The position numbers and the translations under genes are program-made. 64,000 nt of DNA from Sphaerimonospora sp050942215 (GTDB lineage Bacteria; Actinomycetota; Actinomycetes; Streptosporangiales; Streptosporangiaceae), in the NCBI RefSeq assembly GCF_050942215.1, contig NZ_CP192056.1, positions 1,984,001 to 2,048,000 on the forward strand, given 5' to 3'. Positions 26,269-35,815 of this stretch are shown piece after piece; within the stretch, counting starts at the first letter, position 1; every line of letters starts with the position of its first letter. The notes under the pieces were generated by a model. It was not told the origin of the DNA and made no database searches. It worked only from the letters and a program-made list of their open reading frames with translations.

Positions 26269-28269
26269 TCAGGCGAGCAGCCAGCCGTAGAACCAGGCGA
26301 GGCACGCCAGTCCGGCCATGACCGGGACGATCCGTACGGCCTGGGCGTTCAGCCGGAATGCCTCGACGCCGGACAGCACGGTGGCCACGACGACGAGCAG
26401 GCCGCACCACGCGATCACCGGTGGCACTCCGACGGCGAGCATGGCCGAGTCGGTGAGGCCGGTCAGGCTGAGCGCGGACAGCCCGGCGAACGCCACCCCG
26501 GCCAGCCCGGCGAGCACCGACAGCACGGGCGGCGTGCCGCCGCGCCGGCGGCCCGCGCCCACGGACCTCCGGACCAGGGACACCAGCCCGGCGAGCAGCT
26601 GCACGATCGCCACGATCGCGAACGCGGCACCCGGCGCGAGCAGCGCGGGTGTGATGCTCGCCTGGTAGGCCGCCGGGGTCAGCAGCACGTCTCCCGGCCT
26701 GACCAGGGCATGGGGCGCCCGTTCCGGATCGCAGGGCGCCGCGCCGGCCGCCTCGGGATGGTCGAGGAACGCGGTGATCGTACGGCGTCCGCAGTCACCG
26801 GACAGGAACACGGCGTGGCCGACCCCGGCGAACTCCGTGAGGCGGCCCCCGGGCAGCTCGCCGACGGCCCGGCGGATGGACTCGGCGGACGTGGTGGGGT
26901 CGAGCCGTCCGCGTACGACGAGGGTCGGCGCGGGGAGCGTGCTCGCGTCCCGCACCGCCCAGCCGGTCCGTGAGGGAGGCAGCCGCCAGGACCCGCAGAC
27001 GGCGGCGTCGGCCACGACCGTGGACAGCCGGGGACCGGTGGCGCCCGCGGCCGCGTCGGACGGAGCCTCGTCCTGGCACTGGACCGCGTAGTAGAGCCCC
27101 CAATCGCGGCCGGTCAGCCTCTCGCCCATCCGGTCCATCAGCGGCTGGAGCAGCCCGGTGCGGCCGTCCGCCAGGCCGTCGATCAGCGCGGGGACGATCG
27201 GGACGAGATCACCGTCCTGCAGCGCCTCGGCGACCAGCGTCGCCATGTCGTCGCCGGACAGCCGTAAGGAGATCCGCTCACGGGTGACCGGGTCACGGGT
27301 GTCGAGGACGGCGGGGGCGGCGTTCAGCCGGGCCACCATCGCGTCGAAGCGCGCGGTGTCGCCCAGCTCGGTGATGGCCGAGGCCAGGTCGGCGGCGGCC
27401 TCGTCGTACCGGTTCGCCTCGGCGGGCAGGAAGGAGTCGAGCACCACCGCCCGGGTGCCGTCGGGGTCCAGCGCGGCCGCCCGGAGCATCGGGCGGGTGG
27501 AGTAGCCGACGCCGAACAGGTTCCACCGCTGGTAGCCCAGTGCCCGGCGCAGGTCCACGACATCGGCGGCGATCTCGGCGCCGCGGTAGCCGCGCAGGTC
27601 GACCCCCTCACGCTGGAGCCGGCCCATGCAGGCGTCCGCGTCCTGGACGATCCCGGGGAGAGTCTGCGCGGCGCCGCCGCCCGCGGTCCCGCCCGCTTCG
27701 CGCGGGCTCTCGGGCGCCGCCAGCGCTGCCAGGACGCCCCGGCCGAGTCGCGGGCAGCGCAGCCTCGGCTCGGAGTGACGGCCGCCACGCTGCTCGATCA
27801 CCACCACGTCGCGGCCGGGGAACATGCCGGCGAGGGTGCCGGTGAGCAGAAACGACGGAGATCCGGGGCCGCCCCCGGTGAAGACGACGGGAATCCCCGC
27901 GTCGCCGGCGGCGGCGGTCGTGGTGCGGCGGACGGCGAAGCCGACCTTGATCGTCCTGCTGTTCGGCACGTCACGCCGCTCGGGGACGAGGAGGAATCCG
28001 CAGGTCGTGCCCGGCGGCATCGCGACCGGGCAGGGCCGCTCCTCGATCGTGGCCGGTGCGTCCGCGGCCCGCGTGTCGACGACCTCTGCCTCGGCGGCCG
28101 ATGTTTCGGCGGCCCGCGCTTCGATGGCCCGTGTCTCGAAGGCCTGTGCCTCGATCGCCTCTGCGTCGACGGCCAGGGCCGACGCGGAGACACCGAGGAA
28201 GGTCAGTACGAAGGCCGTCACCAGGGTCGTCACCAAGGCCGTGACGGCCGCCCCATGCCAACTCCGCAA
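26269..28269 (-). CDS. S33-like alpha/beta hydrolase with C-terminal membrane helices
   Basis: A protein of about 666 residues. A signal/anchor segment (about 7-33) is followed by an Ala/Glu repeat-like stretch (35-71). The TAP-type hydrolase domain has GGGPGSPS (about 132-139), and the late Asp (RGRLDPT) and His (GVGHAVF) are present. The nucleophile elbow reads FGVGYST (252-258): the position expected to be Ser (GxSxG) is Gly255, and a Ser comes two residues later. Four C-terminal helices follow. TTG 28269 is the only start that keeps the leader. Activity is therefore uncertain. Confidence 0.85.
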   Translation of the reverse strand: MRSWHGAAVTALVTTLVTAFVLTFLGVSASALAVDAEAIEAQAFETRAIEARAAETSAAEAEVVDTRAADAPATIEERPCPVAMPPGTTCGFLLVPERRDVPNSRTIKVGFAVRRTTTAAAGDAGIPVVFTGGGPGSPSFLLTGTLAGMFPGRDVVVIEQRGGRHSEPRLRCPRLGRGVLAALAAPESPREAGGTAGGGAAQTLPGIVQDADACMGRLQREGVDLRGYRGAEIAADVVDLRRALGYQRWNLFGVGYSTRPMLRAAALDPDGTRAVVLDSFLPAEANRYDEAAADLASAITELGDTARFDAMVARLNAAPAVLDTRDPVTRERISLRLSGDDMATLVAEALQDGDLVPIVPALIDGLADGRTGLLQPLMDRMGERLTGRDWGLYYAVQCQDEAPSDAAAGATGPRLSTVVADAAVCGSWRLPPSRTGWAVRDASTLPAPTLVVRGRLDPTTSAESIRRAVGELPGGRLTEFAGVGHAVFLSGDCGRRTITAFLDHPEAAGAAPCDPERAPHALVRPGDVLLTPAAYQASITPALLAPGAAFAIVAIVQLLAGLVSLVRRSVGAGRRRGGTPPVLSVLAGLAGVAFAGLSALSLTGLTDSAMLAVGVPPVIAWCGLLVVVATVLSGVEAFRLNAQAVRIVPVMAGLACLAWFYGWLLA

Positions 28270-28324
28270 CCGTCATTCCTGTCCCGCGAACCCGGCGATA
28301 TCCGCAGAAACCTTAGCGCGAATA

Positions 28325-29335
28325 TCAACGAGGCCGTGCGGTGCTCTCGCGGATCACCAGGTCGGTGGCGAGCTCGACCCGGCGGGCCTCCGCGCTCTCA
28401 CCCCGGCCCATCGCGAGCACCATGCGCGCGGCGAGGGCCGCCATCTCCTGGAGCGGCTGCCGCACGGTGGTCAGCGGCGGCCAGGCCGAGCTCGACAGCG
28501 GCAGGTCGTCGAAGCCGACCACACTGAGGTCCTCGGGCACCCGCAGGCCGCGCTGGCGCGCCGCCTCGAACACGCCGAACGCCTGCATGTCGCTGCCCGC
28601 GAAGATCGCCGTGGGCGGCTCGTCGAGCGAGAGCAGCGCGTGCCCGTAATCGTGACCCGAGTTGACCAGGAAGTCGCCGTGCTTGATCAGCTCGGGGTCG
28701 ATGGCGACCCCGGCGGTCTCCAGAGCGGCCCGGTAGCCGTCGATCCTGGCCCGGCTGCACAGCATGTCGGGCGGTCCGCCGATCATGCCGATGCGGGTGT
28801 GGCCGAGATCGAGGAGGTGCCGGGTGGCGGCCAGGCCCCCGTGCCAGTTCGTCGCGCCCACCGAGGCGACCCCCGGCGGCGGCTCTCCCTCCGGGTCGAC
28901 CACGACGAACGGGATCGATCTGGCGCTGAGCTGTCCCTGCTGCCGTACGGACAGCCGGGAGGTGACGAGTATCACCCCATCGGTGCGCCGCGCGGCGATC
29001 CGCTCCAGCCAGTCGCGTCCCGGCCCGGCGTGCGTGTGCAGCACGGAGATCACGACGCTGGCCGCAGCCTCGTGCGCCGCGGACTCGGCTCCGCGTACGA
29101 GCTCCATCGCCCAGGGACTCTCGATCTCCGAGAAGACCAGGTCGAGCAGCCCGACCGGACCATCGCCCTGGCCGGTCCTGCGCTGGTAACCGTGCTTGTG
29201 GAGGAGCCGCTCGACCCGCTGACGAGTCTCGGGGGCCACCTCGGGTCGGCCATTGATCACTTTGGACACCGTTGGGACGGAGACCCCCGCCTCCTCGGCG
29301 ATCAGGGCGATCGTCACCCGCCTTTTCCCTGCCAT
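28325..29335 (-). CDS. LacI-family regulator, probable xylan regulator
   Basis: A 336-residue repressor. The N-terminal helix-turn-helix is VTIALIAEEAGVSVPTVSKVINGRPEVAPETR, given here by its key parts IAEEAG, VSVPTVS and VINGRPEV. A periplasmic-binding-like sensor domain follows (GVILVTSRL, RIGMIGGPPD, AIFAGSDMQA, VVGFDDLPLS). It is divergent from the GH5-GH10-GH43 operon. A perfect CGAAAGTTTCG palindrome lies 17 bases before its own ATG, so it probably represses itself and the xylanase genes until a xylan sugar binds. The ligand is inferred. Confidence 0.92.
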   Translation of the reverse strand: MAGKRRVTIALIAEEAGVSVPTVSKVINGRPEVAPETRQRVERLLHKHGYQRRTGQGDGPVGLLDLVFSEIESPWAMELVRGAESAAHEAAASVVISVLHTHAGPGRDWLERIAARRTDGVILVTSRLSVRQQGQLSARSIPFVVVDPEGEPPPGVASVGATNWHGGLAATRHLLDLGHTRIGMIGGPPDMLCSRARIDGYRAALETAGVAIDPELIKHGDFLVNSGHDYGHALLSLDEPPTAIFAGSDMQAFGVFEAARQRGLRVPEDLSVVGFDDLPLSSSAWPPLTTVRQPLQEMAALAARMVLAMGRGESAEARRVELATDLVIRESTARPR

Positions 29336-29350
29336 GGAAATACAGGATAA

Positions 29351-29363
29351 CCGAAAGTTTCGG
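29351..29363. promoter_or_regulatory. Perfect palindromic operator CCGAAAGTTTCGG
   Basis: A 13-bp palindrome with a central base, just upstream of the LacI-type gene. The 14 bases AACCGAAAGTTTCG recur exactly at 53552-53565 before the second xylanase. It is the best match to the CGAAA-type xylanase elements known in Streptomyces. Confidence 0.75.
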
Positions 29364-29395
29364 GTCGCAATCGCGGGGGGTCACCCTTGGTGCTC

Positions 29396-29425
29396 TTGAC
29401 GCCCCACCCGGCTTCTCTCTATCCT
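29396..29425 (+). promoter_or_regulatory. Predicted promoter of the GH5-GH10-GH43 operon
   Basis: TTGACG (29396-29401) and TATCCT (29420-29425) with an 18-base spacer. Two operator-like sites lie just downstream, near or past the expected transcription start, fitting roadblock repression. The 5' leader would be about 105 bases. Confidence 0.55.
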
Positions 29426-29433
29426 CCGGGTCT

Positions 29434-29464
29434 CGAAATATTCGGATGTATGCCGAAACTTTCA
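29434..29464. promoter_or_regulatory. Two operator-like sites, CGAAATATTCG and CGAAACTTTCA
   Basis: CGAAATATTCG (29434-29444) is a full palindrome; CGAAACTTTCA (29454-29464) differs from CGAAA-N-TTTCG at one base. The centres are 20 bases apart, two DNA turns, which suits cooperative binding of a LacI-type dimer. Confidence 0.6.
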
Positions 29465-29537
29465 GCTAGGTTGGGGGTCACGGATCGTCCACGGGGACCA
29501 GGCCCCGGCGACGGTTCGGCGCGACGAAGGAGTTCTG

Positions 29538-30932
29538 ATGACGCTGCGTGTCTCCGGACCCCGGCTGGTGGACGAGGGGGGCAGTCCGGTACGGCTGCGC
29601 GGAGTCGGTCTCGGGGGCTGGCTCAACATGGAGAACTTCATCACCGGTTATCCCGCGAACGAGACGACGATGCGGACGGCAGTCCGGGAGGTGCTCGGCG
29701 AGGAACGCTATGAACTGTTCTTCGAGCGGCTGCTGACGTCGTTCTTCACGGAGGACGACGCCGACCTCCTGCGGGACGTCGGCGTCAACTGCGTCAGGAT
29801 CCCCGTCAACTACCGGCACCTGGAGTCCGACGACCGGCCGATGGAGATCATCGACCACGGCTTCCGCCACCTGGACCGGGTCATCGGCCTGCTGGGCGAG
29901 CGCGGCGTCTACAGTGTCATCGACCTCCACGCGCTCCCCGGGTCGCAGAACCAGCACTGGCACTCAGACAACCCCACCCACGTGGCCTCCTTCTGGCGGC
30001 ACCGGCACTTCCAGGACCGGGCGGTGCACCTGTGGGAGGCGGTGGCCGACCGCTACCGGGACAACCCCTGGGTGGCCGGCTACAACCCGATCAACGAGCC
30101 GGGCGACCCGAGCGGGCAGGTGGTCGGCCCCTTCTACGACCGTCTGGTCAAGGCGCTGCGCGCGGTCGACCCCGGCCATGTGCTGTTCCTCGACGGCAAC
30201 ACCTACTCGACCGACTTCTCGGTGTTCCGCGAGGTGTACGAGAACACCGTGTTCGTCTGCCACGACTACGCGCTGGCCGGGTTCGCCCACGGCGGGCAGT
30301 ACCCCGGGTACACGCGCGGGGAGTGGTGCGACCGCGCCGAGCTGGAGCGGACGTTCGAGCGGCGGACCACGTTCCAGCGGGAGACCGGCACGCCGATCTG
30401 GGTGGGCGAGTTCGGCCCGGTCTACCCGGGCGATCCCGGCATCGACGCGCAGCGGTACCAGATCCTCCGCGACCAGCTGGAGATCTACGACGCCCACGAC
30501 GCCGGGTGGTCCCTGTGGACCTACAAGGACGTCGGGCTGCAGGGCCTGGTCTGCGCGGCCGGGCCGTACATGGACCGGTTCGGGCCGTTCATCGCCAAGA
30601 AGCGGCGGCTCGGCGCGGACCGGTGGGGCTCCACGATGGAGGAGTCGGCGGAGGAGCTCGCGCCGCTGCACCGTCTGATCGAGACCGAGTTCCCGCGCTG
30701 GGAGCCCTACCCGTGGGGCGCCCGTTACCAGGTGGACGACCTCGTCCGCCACATCCTCATGTCGCAGGCGCTGGTGCCCGAGTACGCCGAGCTGTTCCGC
30801 GGCCTCGGCGACGACGAGCTGGTCGCGCTGGCCGACTCCTTCGCCCTGGCCGGCTGCGCCCGGCGCGAGCCGCTGATCGACCTGCTGTCCGCCGACCTGG
30901 GCGGAGCCCGGAGCGGCGACAGCAGACCCTGA
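29538..30932 (+). CDS. GH5-family glycoside hydrolase, intracellular
   Basis: A 464-residue enzyme with a GH5 (beta/alpha)8 barrel. The acid/base is Glu187 in NPINEPGD and the nucleophile Glu291 in WVGEFGP. GVGLGGWLNMENFI and VNCVRIPVNY are family blocks. There is no signal peptide, so it should act on imported oligosaccharides. After the barrel, about 130 residues form a helical C-terminal part (HILMSQALVPEYAELF). AAGGAG (29527-29532) sits before ATG 29538. It is the first gene of the xylan operon; the exact substrate (xylo-, gluco- or manno-oligomers) is open. Confidence 0.92.
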   Translation: MTLRVSGPRLVDEGGSPVRLRGVGLGGWLNMENFITGYPANETTMRTAVREVLGEERYELFFERLLTSFFTEDDADLLRDVGVNCVRIPVNYRHLESDDRPMEIIDHGFRHLDRVIGLLGERGVYSVIDLHALPGSQNQHWHSDNPTHVASFWRHRHFQDRAVHLWEAVADRYRDNPWVAGYNPINEPGDPSGQVVGPFYDRLVKALRAVDPGHVLFLDGNTYSTDFSVFREVYENTVFVCHDYALAGFAHGGQYPGYTRGEWCDRAELERTFERRTTFQRETGTPIWVGEFGPVYPGDPGIDAQRYQILRDQLEIYDAHDAGWSLWTYKDVGLQGLVCAAGPYMDRFGPFIAKKRRLGADRWGSTMEESAEELAPLHRLIETEFPRWEPYPWGARYQVDDLVRHILMSQALVPEYAELFRGLGDDELVALADSFALAGCARREPLIDLLSADLGGARSGDSRP

Positions 30933-30992
30933 CCCGGACCGGGTCCTCCCGCCCAAGCCCACCCCCTTCTCCTGTCCCCCCGAGGAGACCCC

Positions 30993-33900
30993 ATGCGCAA
31001 ACCCGCGGCGGCCCTGCTGAGCCTGCTGATGTCCCTGTGTCTTTCCGTGGTCCTGCTTCCGGCCGGGCAGGCGACGGCACAGGCGGTGTCGGCACAGGCG
31101 GCGACGCAGATCGCGAAGTACGACTTCGAGGACGGCACCACCCAGGGGTGGGGGCCGCGTGGCGACGGGGTCACGGTCACCGTGACCTCCGACGCCGCCC
31201 ACTCGGGGACCGGCTCCCTGCTCACCTCCGGACGGACCGCCACCTGGCATGGCGCGTCCATCACCCCGCCCTTCGAGAAGGGGGTCGCCTACTCGGTGAC
31301 CGCCTTCGCCCGGCTGGTGAGCGGGGAGCCCAGCGCCACGATCGCGCTGACCGTGCAGCGCACTCCCGACGGCGGTGACACGACCTACGAACGGGTCGCC
31401 GCCGGTACGGTCACCGACGCCGGCTGGGTCGAGCTGTCGGGGACGTACACCTTCAGCGCGGACTCGACGGGCCTGCAGCTCTACGCGGAGAGCTCGGACG
31501 CGGCCACGCGGTTCTACCTCGACGACATCGTCGTCACCTCCGACAGCGACCCGTCGCGCTCGGGGCTCTCGACCGACTTCGAGAGCGGCACAGCGCAGGG
31601 CTGGTCGCCGCGCGCCTCCGCGTCGCTCGCCACGACCACGGACGTGGCGCACGGGGGCTCGTACAGCCTCGCCGTGACCGACCGGTCGGACTTCTGGGAC
31701 GGCCCGGCGATCAGCGTGCTCGGAAAGATGGCGAAGGGCTCGAAGTACACGCTGAGCGCCTGGGTGCGGCTCGGGCCGGGCGCGGACGCGGGCAGCAGGC
31801 TGGGACTGTCGGTCGAACGGCGGACGGACGGCACGCCGTCCTATGAGCGGGTGGCCGCGCCCGCCGCGGTCCCGGCCGGGGAGTGGGTGGAGCTCAGGGG
31901 CTCCTACACGCTCGCCCACGACGTGGACTTCCTCAGCGTCTACGTGGAGTCGGAGACCGGCACCTTCCCGTTCTACCTCGACGACTTCACGCTGTCGTAC
32001 GTCGAGCCGAGGCCGATCGAGACCGACATCCCCTCGCTCAAGGACGCGGTGCCGTTCACGATGGGAGCGGCGGTCGAGCGCCCGCAGACCATCGGCGAGC
32101 ACAGCCGGCTGCTGCTCAAGCACTACAGCGGGATCACCCCGGGCAACGCGCTCAAGTGGGACGCGACCGAGCCGAGCGAGGGCGAGTTCACCCTGGCCGA
32201 GGGCGACCACCTGGTGGACTACGCCGTCGAACACGGCCTGAAGTTCCGCGGCCACACGCTCGCCTGGCACAGCCAGACGCCCGACTGGGTGTTCAAGGAC
32301 GGCGACCGGGATCTCACCGCCTCCCCGGCGGACAAGGCGCTGCTGCTGCGGCGGCTGGAGAACCACGTGAAGACCCTCGTCGGCCGGTACAAGGGGAAGA
32401 TCGCGGCCTGGGACGTGGTCAACGAGGTGATCGACGAGAACCAGCCGGACGGCCTGCGCCGGTCGAAGTGGTACGAGATCACCGGCCTCGACTTCATCAG
32501 GACCGCCTTCCGCGTCGCCCGCGAGACCGATCCGGCCGCCGAGCTGTTCATCAACGACTACAACACCGAGTTCCCGCGCAAGCGGCAGGCGCTGTACGAC
32601 CTGGTGAAGAAGCTGAGGCGCGAGGGCGTGCCGATCGACGGCGTCGGCCACCAGCTCCACCTGAACATCGAGCATCCGCCCGCGTCCAGCGTCGAGGACA
32701 CGATCGAGAAGTTCGCCGGGCTCGGGCTCGACCAGCACATCACCGAACTCGACGTCAGCGTCTACACCGACTTCGTCTCCTCCTACGACGAGGTGCCCGA
32801 CGAGGTCATCGCGGAGCAGGGCCACCGGTACAAGGAGCTGTTCGACGTCTTCCGCCGGCACCGGGAGCAGATCGGCTCGGTCACCCTCTGGGGTCTGGCC
32901 GACGACGCCACCTGGCTGTCGACCTTCCCGATCACCCGGCTGAACGCGCCGCTGCCGTTCGACGTCGAGCTGCAGGCCAAGCCCGCCTACTGGGGCATCG
33001 TCGACCCCGCAAAGCTGCCGCCCCTGGTGCGCGAGCTGGACGCCCCGGCCGGCACGCCGCGGGTGGACGGCCGCCGCGATCTCGAGTGGGACCTGCTGCC
33101 CGACGCGCCGATCGCCAGGGTGGGCGGCGTCTCCGCCGGCTTCCAGGCCCGCTCGGCCAAGGCCGGGCTGTACGTCATGGCCGAGGTGCGGGACGCCACG
33201 CACGACCGGGACGATCGCGTCACCTTCACCGTGGGCGGCACGGCGTACACGGTGAAGCGGAACGGCGCACACGAGCGGGGCTTCACCGCCGCGGCGCTGC
33301 CCATCGGCGGCGGCGGCTACCGCGTCGAGGCGCTGCTGCCCTCGGGCACGGCCACCGGCCTCGAGGTGACCGTGCGCGACGTCAAGGGGGGCACGGACAT
33401 CTCCTGGACCGGGCAGCTGACGTTCACGCCCGCGGTCAAGGTCGCCACCGCCCCGCGCGTCCTGCCCCTGCCCGGCGCCACCCCCGTCGTCGACGGGAAG
33501 ATGGACCTGGCGTGGGCGCCGGCCCCGGAGATCACGACCCGGACCTGGATCCAGGGCACGTCGGGCGCCACCGCGCGGGTGCGCGCGATGTGGGGCAAGG
33601 ACACCCTGTACGTCCTGGCCCGGGTGACCGACCCCACGCTGAGCGAGGAGTCGCCCGACCCGTGGGCGCAGGACTCGGTGGAGATCTTCGTGGATCCCGA
33701 GAACGGCAAGACCAAGGGGTACGGCGACGAGGACGGCCAGTATCGGGTGAGCTTCTCCGGCCGGGTGACCGTCGGCGGCACCTTCGACGCCGCCGGGGTC
33801 AAGGACAACGTGACGGCGGCCGCCAGGACCGTCCCCGGCGGATACGTGGTCGAGGCCGCGATCAAGCTGCCCACGGTCAAGCTCGGCGTCGGCGGCCTGC

Positions 33901-34037
33901 TCGGCTTCGACGTGCAGGTGAACGACGCCACCGGCGCCGCCCGCACGAGCGCGGTCACCTGGAACGACGCCACCGGCCGCAGCTACCTCGACACCAGCCA
34001 CTGGGGGGTGCTCCGGCTCAGCGGCGTGCTGCCGTGA
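30993..34037 (+). CDS. Secreted modular GH10 endo-1,4-beta-xylanase
   Basis: A 1014-residue extracellular enzyme. A signal peptide (1-30) is followed by two CBM22/CBM4_9-type modules (about 40-185 and 190-335), each ending in a FYLDDI/FYLDDF strand. The GH10 barrel (345-675) has Glu478 in WDVVNEVI (acid/base) and Glu585 in ITELDVS (nucleophile). The C-terminus has two CBM9-like segments (680-820 and 825-1013), the second with WAQDSVEIFVD. This CBM22-GH10-CBM9 order is known from large thermophile xylanases. GAGGAG precedes ATG 30993, which lies 60 bases after the GH5 stop. Confidence 0.95.
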   Translation: MRKPAAALLSLLMSLCLSVVLLPAGQATAQAVSAQAATQIAKYDFEDGTTQGWGPRGDGVTVTVTSDAAHSGTGSLLTSGRTATWHGASITPPFEKGVAYSVTAFARLVSGEPSATIALTVQRTPDGGDTTYERVAAGTVTDAGWVELSGTYTFSADSTGLQLYAESSDAATRFYLDDIVVTSDSDPSRSGLSTDFESGTAQGWSPRASASLATTTDVAHGGSYSLAVTDRSDFWDGPAISVLGKMAKGSKYTLSAWVRLGPGADAGSRLGLSVERRTDGTPSYERVAAPAAVPAGEWVELRGSYTLAHDVDFLSVYVESETGTFPFYLDDFTLSYVEPRPIETDIPSLKDAVPFTMGAAVERPQTIGEHSRLLLKHYSGITPGNALKWDATEPSEGEFTLAEGDHLVDYAVEHGLKFRGHTLAWHSQTPDWVFKDGDRDLTASPADKALLLRRLENHVKTLVGRYKGKIAAWDVVNEVIDENQPDGLRRSKWYEITGLDFIRTAFRVARETDPAAELFINDYNTEFPRKRQALYDLVKKLRREGVPIDGVGHQLHLNIEHPPASSVEDTIEKFAGLGLDQHITELDVSVYTDFVSSYDEVPDEVIAEQGHRYKELFDVFRRHREQIGSVTLWGLADDATWLSTFPITRLNAPLPFDVELQAKPAYWGIVDPAKLPPLVRELDAPAGTPRVDGRRDLEWDLLPDAPIARVGGVSAGFQARSAKAGLYVMAEVRDATHDRDDRVTFTVGGTAYTVKRNGAHERGFTAAALPIGGGGYRVEALLPSGTATGLEVTVRDVKGGTDISWTGQLTFTPAVKVATAPRVLPLPGATPVVDGKMDLAWAPAPEITTRTWIQGTSGATARVRAMWGKDTLYVLARVTDPTLSEESPDPWAQDSVEIFVDPENGKTKGYGDEDGQYRVSFSGRVTVGGTFDAAGVKDNVTAAARTVPGGYVVEAAIKLPTVKLGVGGLLGFDVQVNDATGAARTSAVTWNDATGRSYLDTSHWGVLRLSGVLP

Positions 34038-34050
34038 GCCGGGGGCCGCT

Positions 34051-35616
34051 ATGACCGATCCCGTGATCGAGCGCGTGACCGAGACCTGCCGCGGGTTCCG
34101 CAACCCGATCATCCCGGGGTTCCACCCCGATCCCTCGGTGTGCCGGGTGGGTGACGACTACTACCTCGTCACCTCCAGCTTCGAGTGGTTCCCCGGGGTG
34201 CCGATCTTCCACAGCCGGGATCTGGTCAACTGGCGGCAACTCGGCCACGTGCTGGACCGCCCGTCCCAGCTCGATCTGGACGGCGTACGGGCCTCCGGCG
34301 GCGTCTACGCCCCGACGATCCGCCACCACGACGGGGTGTTCTACGTGATCACCACGGTTGTGGGCGGGGCGGGCGACTTCATTGTCACCGCCACGGATCC
34401 CGCCGGTCCGTGGAGCGACCCGCATCCGCTGCCCGGCGTCGGCGGTATCGACCCCTCCCTGCTGTTCGACGACGACGGCAGGGTGTGGGTCTGCGGCACG
34501 CGGGAGAAGGAGGAGCCCGGCCATCCCGGCGACACCGAGATCTGGCTCCGGGAGCTCGACCCGGTGACGCTGCGGCCGCTGGGCGGGGAGCGGGTCATCT
34601 GGGAGGCGGTGCAGCGCGGCGCCGTCTGGTCCGAGGGCCCGCACATCTACAAGATCGACGGGCGCTACTACCTGCTGACCGCCGAGGGCGGCACCTCCCA
34701 CGACCACGCGGTGATGATCGCGAGATCGGAGCACGTCGCCGGGCCGTACGAGCCCTGCCCGCGCAACCCGATCCTCACCAACCGCCATCTCGGCCGCGAT
34801 CACCCGATCACCTGCACGGGCCACGCCGATCTGGTGGAGACCCGGGACGGCGACTGGTGGATGGTGCTGCTCGCGGTCCGCCCCTACGGCGGCGGCGACA
34901 ACCTCGGCAGGGAGACGTTCCTCACCTCGGTCCGCTGGGAGGACGGCTGGCCGATCGCGGACCCGGTCGCCGAGGCGGCCGAGGCCCCCGCGCTGCCCGA
35001 GCACCGCTGGCCCGCCGCTCCGGCCTGCGACCACTTCGACACGGTACGGCTGTCGCCCGTGTGGAACCATCTGCGCACGCCGCGCGAGCCGTACTGGAGC
35101 CTGGGGGACGGCCGGCTGCGGCTGCGCCTGCGGCCGCAGACGCTCGCCCAGCGGACCGACCCGAGCCTGATCGCGCGGCGGCAGCAGCACATGGACTTCG
35201 CCGCGCACACGGCGCTGGAATTCACCCCTGGACCGGGCGAGTGCGCCGGCCTGGCGCTCGTGCGCAGCGACGACTTCCACGTGCTGATCGTGGTGACCGT
35301 ACGCGGCCTGGAACTGGTCCGGCGCGAGGCGGGCGTCGAAGCCGTACGGGCCCGCGCCCCGCTGTCCGCCGCGTGCGACGGGCGGCCCGGCAGGATCTGG
35401 CTGGGTGTGGAGGCACGGGGGCAGGAGTACCAGGCGCGCTACGCCGAGACGCCGGGGCAGTGGCGCGATCTCGGCGACCCGGTGGACGGCAGGCTCCTCG
35501 GCACGTCGGTCGCCGGCGGCTTCACCGGCGCGTATATCGGCATGTACGCCAGTTCCAATGGCCGTCCGAGCAGTAATACGGCCGAATTCGACTGGTTCGA
35601 ATATCTCCCGCTCTGA
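34051..35616 (+). CDS. GH43-family beta-xylosidase/arabinofuranosidase
   Basis: A 521-residue five-bladed propeller enzyme with a C-terminal beta-sandwich (about 325-521). Catalytic residues are Asp27 (GFHPDPSV, base), Asp134 (GGIDPSL, pKa modulator) and Glu195 (SEGPHIYK, acid). There is no signal peptide, so it should cleave xylo-oligomers inside the cell. It starts 13 bases after the xylanase stop and ends the operon. No sugar ABC transporter is encoded in the window, so uptake must come from elsewhere. Confidence 0.95.
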   Translation: MTDPVIERVTETCRGFRNPIIPGFHPDPSVCRVGDDYYLVTSSFEWFPGVPIFHSRDLVNWRQLGHVLDRPSQLDLDGVRASGGVYAPTIRHHDGVFYVITTVVGGAGDFIVTATDPAGPWSDPHPLPGVGGIDPSLLFDDDGRVWVCGTREKEEPGHPGDTEIWLRELDPVTLRPLGGERVIWEAVQRGAVWSEGPHIYKIDGRYYLLTAEGGTSHDHAVMIARSEHVAGPYEPCPRNPILTNRHLGRDHPITCTGHADLVETRDGDWWMVLLAVRPYGGGDNLGRETFLTSVRWEDGWPIADPVAEAAEAPALPEHRWPAAPACDHFDTVRLSPVWNHLRTPREPYWSLGDGRLRLRLRPQTLAQRTDPSLIARRQQHMDFAAHTALEFTPGPGECAGLALVRSDDFHVLIVVTVRGLELVRREAGVEAVRARAPLSAACDGRPGRIWLGVEARGQEYQARYAETPGQWRDLGDPVDGRLLGTSVAGGFTGAYIGMYASSNGRPSSNTAEFDWFEYLPL

Positions 35617-35815
35617 TGACCGGTGAGCCGGTGGTCACAATGCCGAATCGTGTGGTGCTCCAATACGGCGCGATGGCGCGGAGTTCCAGCGTGGGCGCGG
35701 CGCCGGGGGATACCCTTCCCCTCGGGCCACTCCTATGTGACCTATCCGGAACGTCCCGGCCTCGCCTACTTTCGAATTGACGGGCGGCCCGGCGGAGCAT
35801 TGGGAGAGACGGCGC

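Noticed and set aside
30993..34037. Reading the two xylanase genes as a tandem duplication
   Set aside because: The two GH10 genes differ in domain order, length and binding modules; they share only the catalytic family.
29964..34112. Long minus-strand frame of 1382 codons across GH5 and GH10
   Set aside because: It lies fully antisense to two genes with intact catalytic residues, and its protein is low-complexity and unlike any family.
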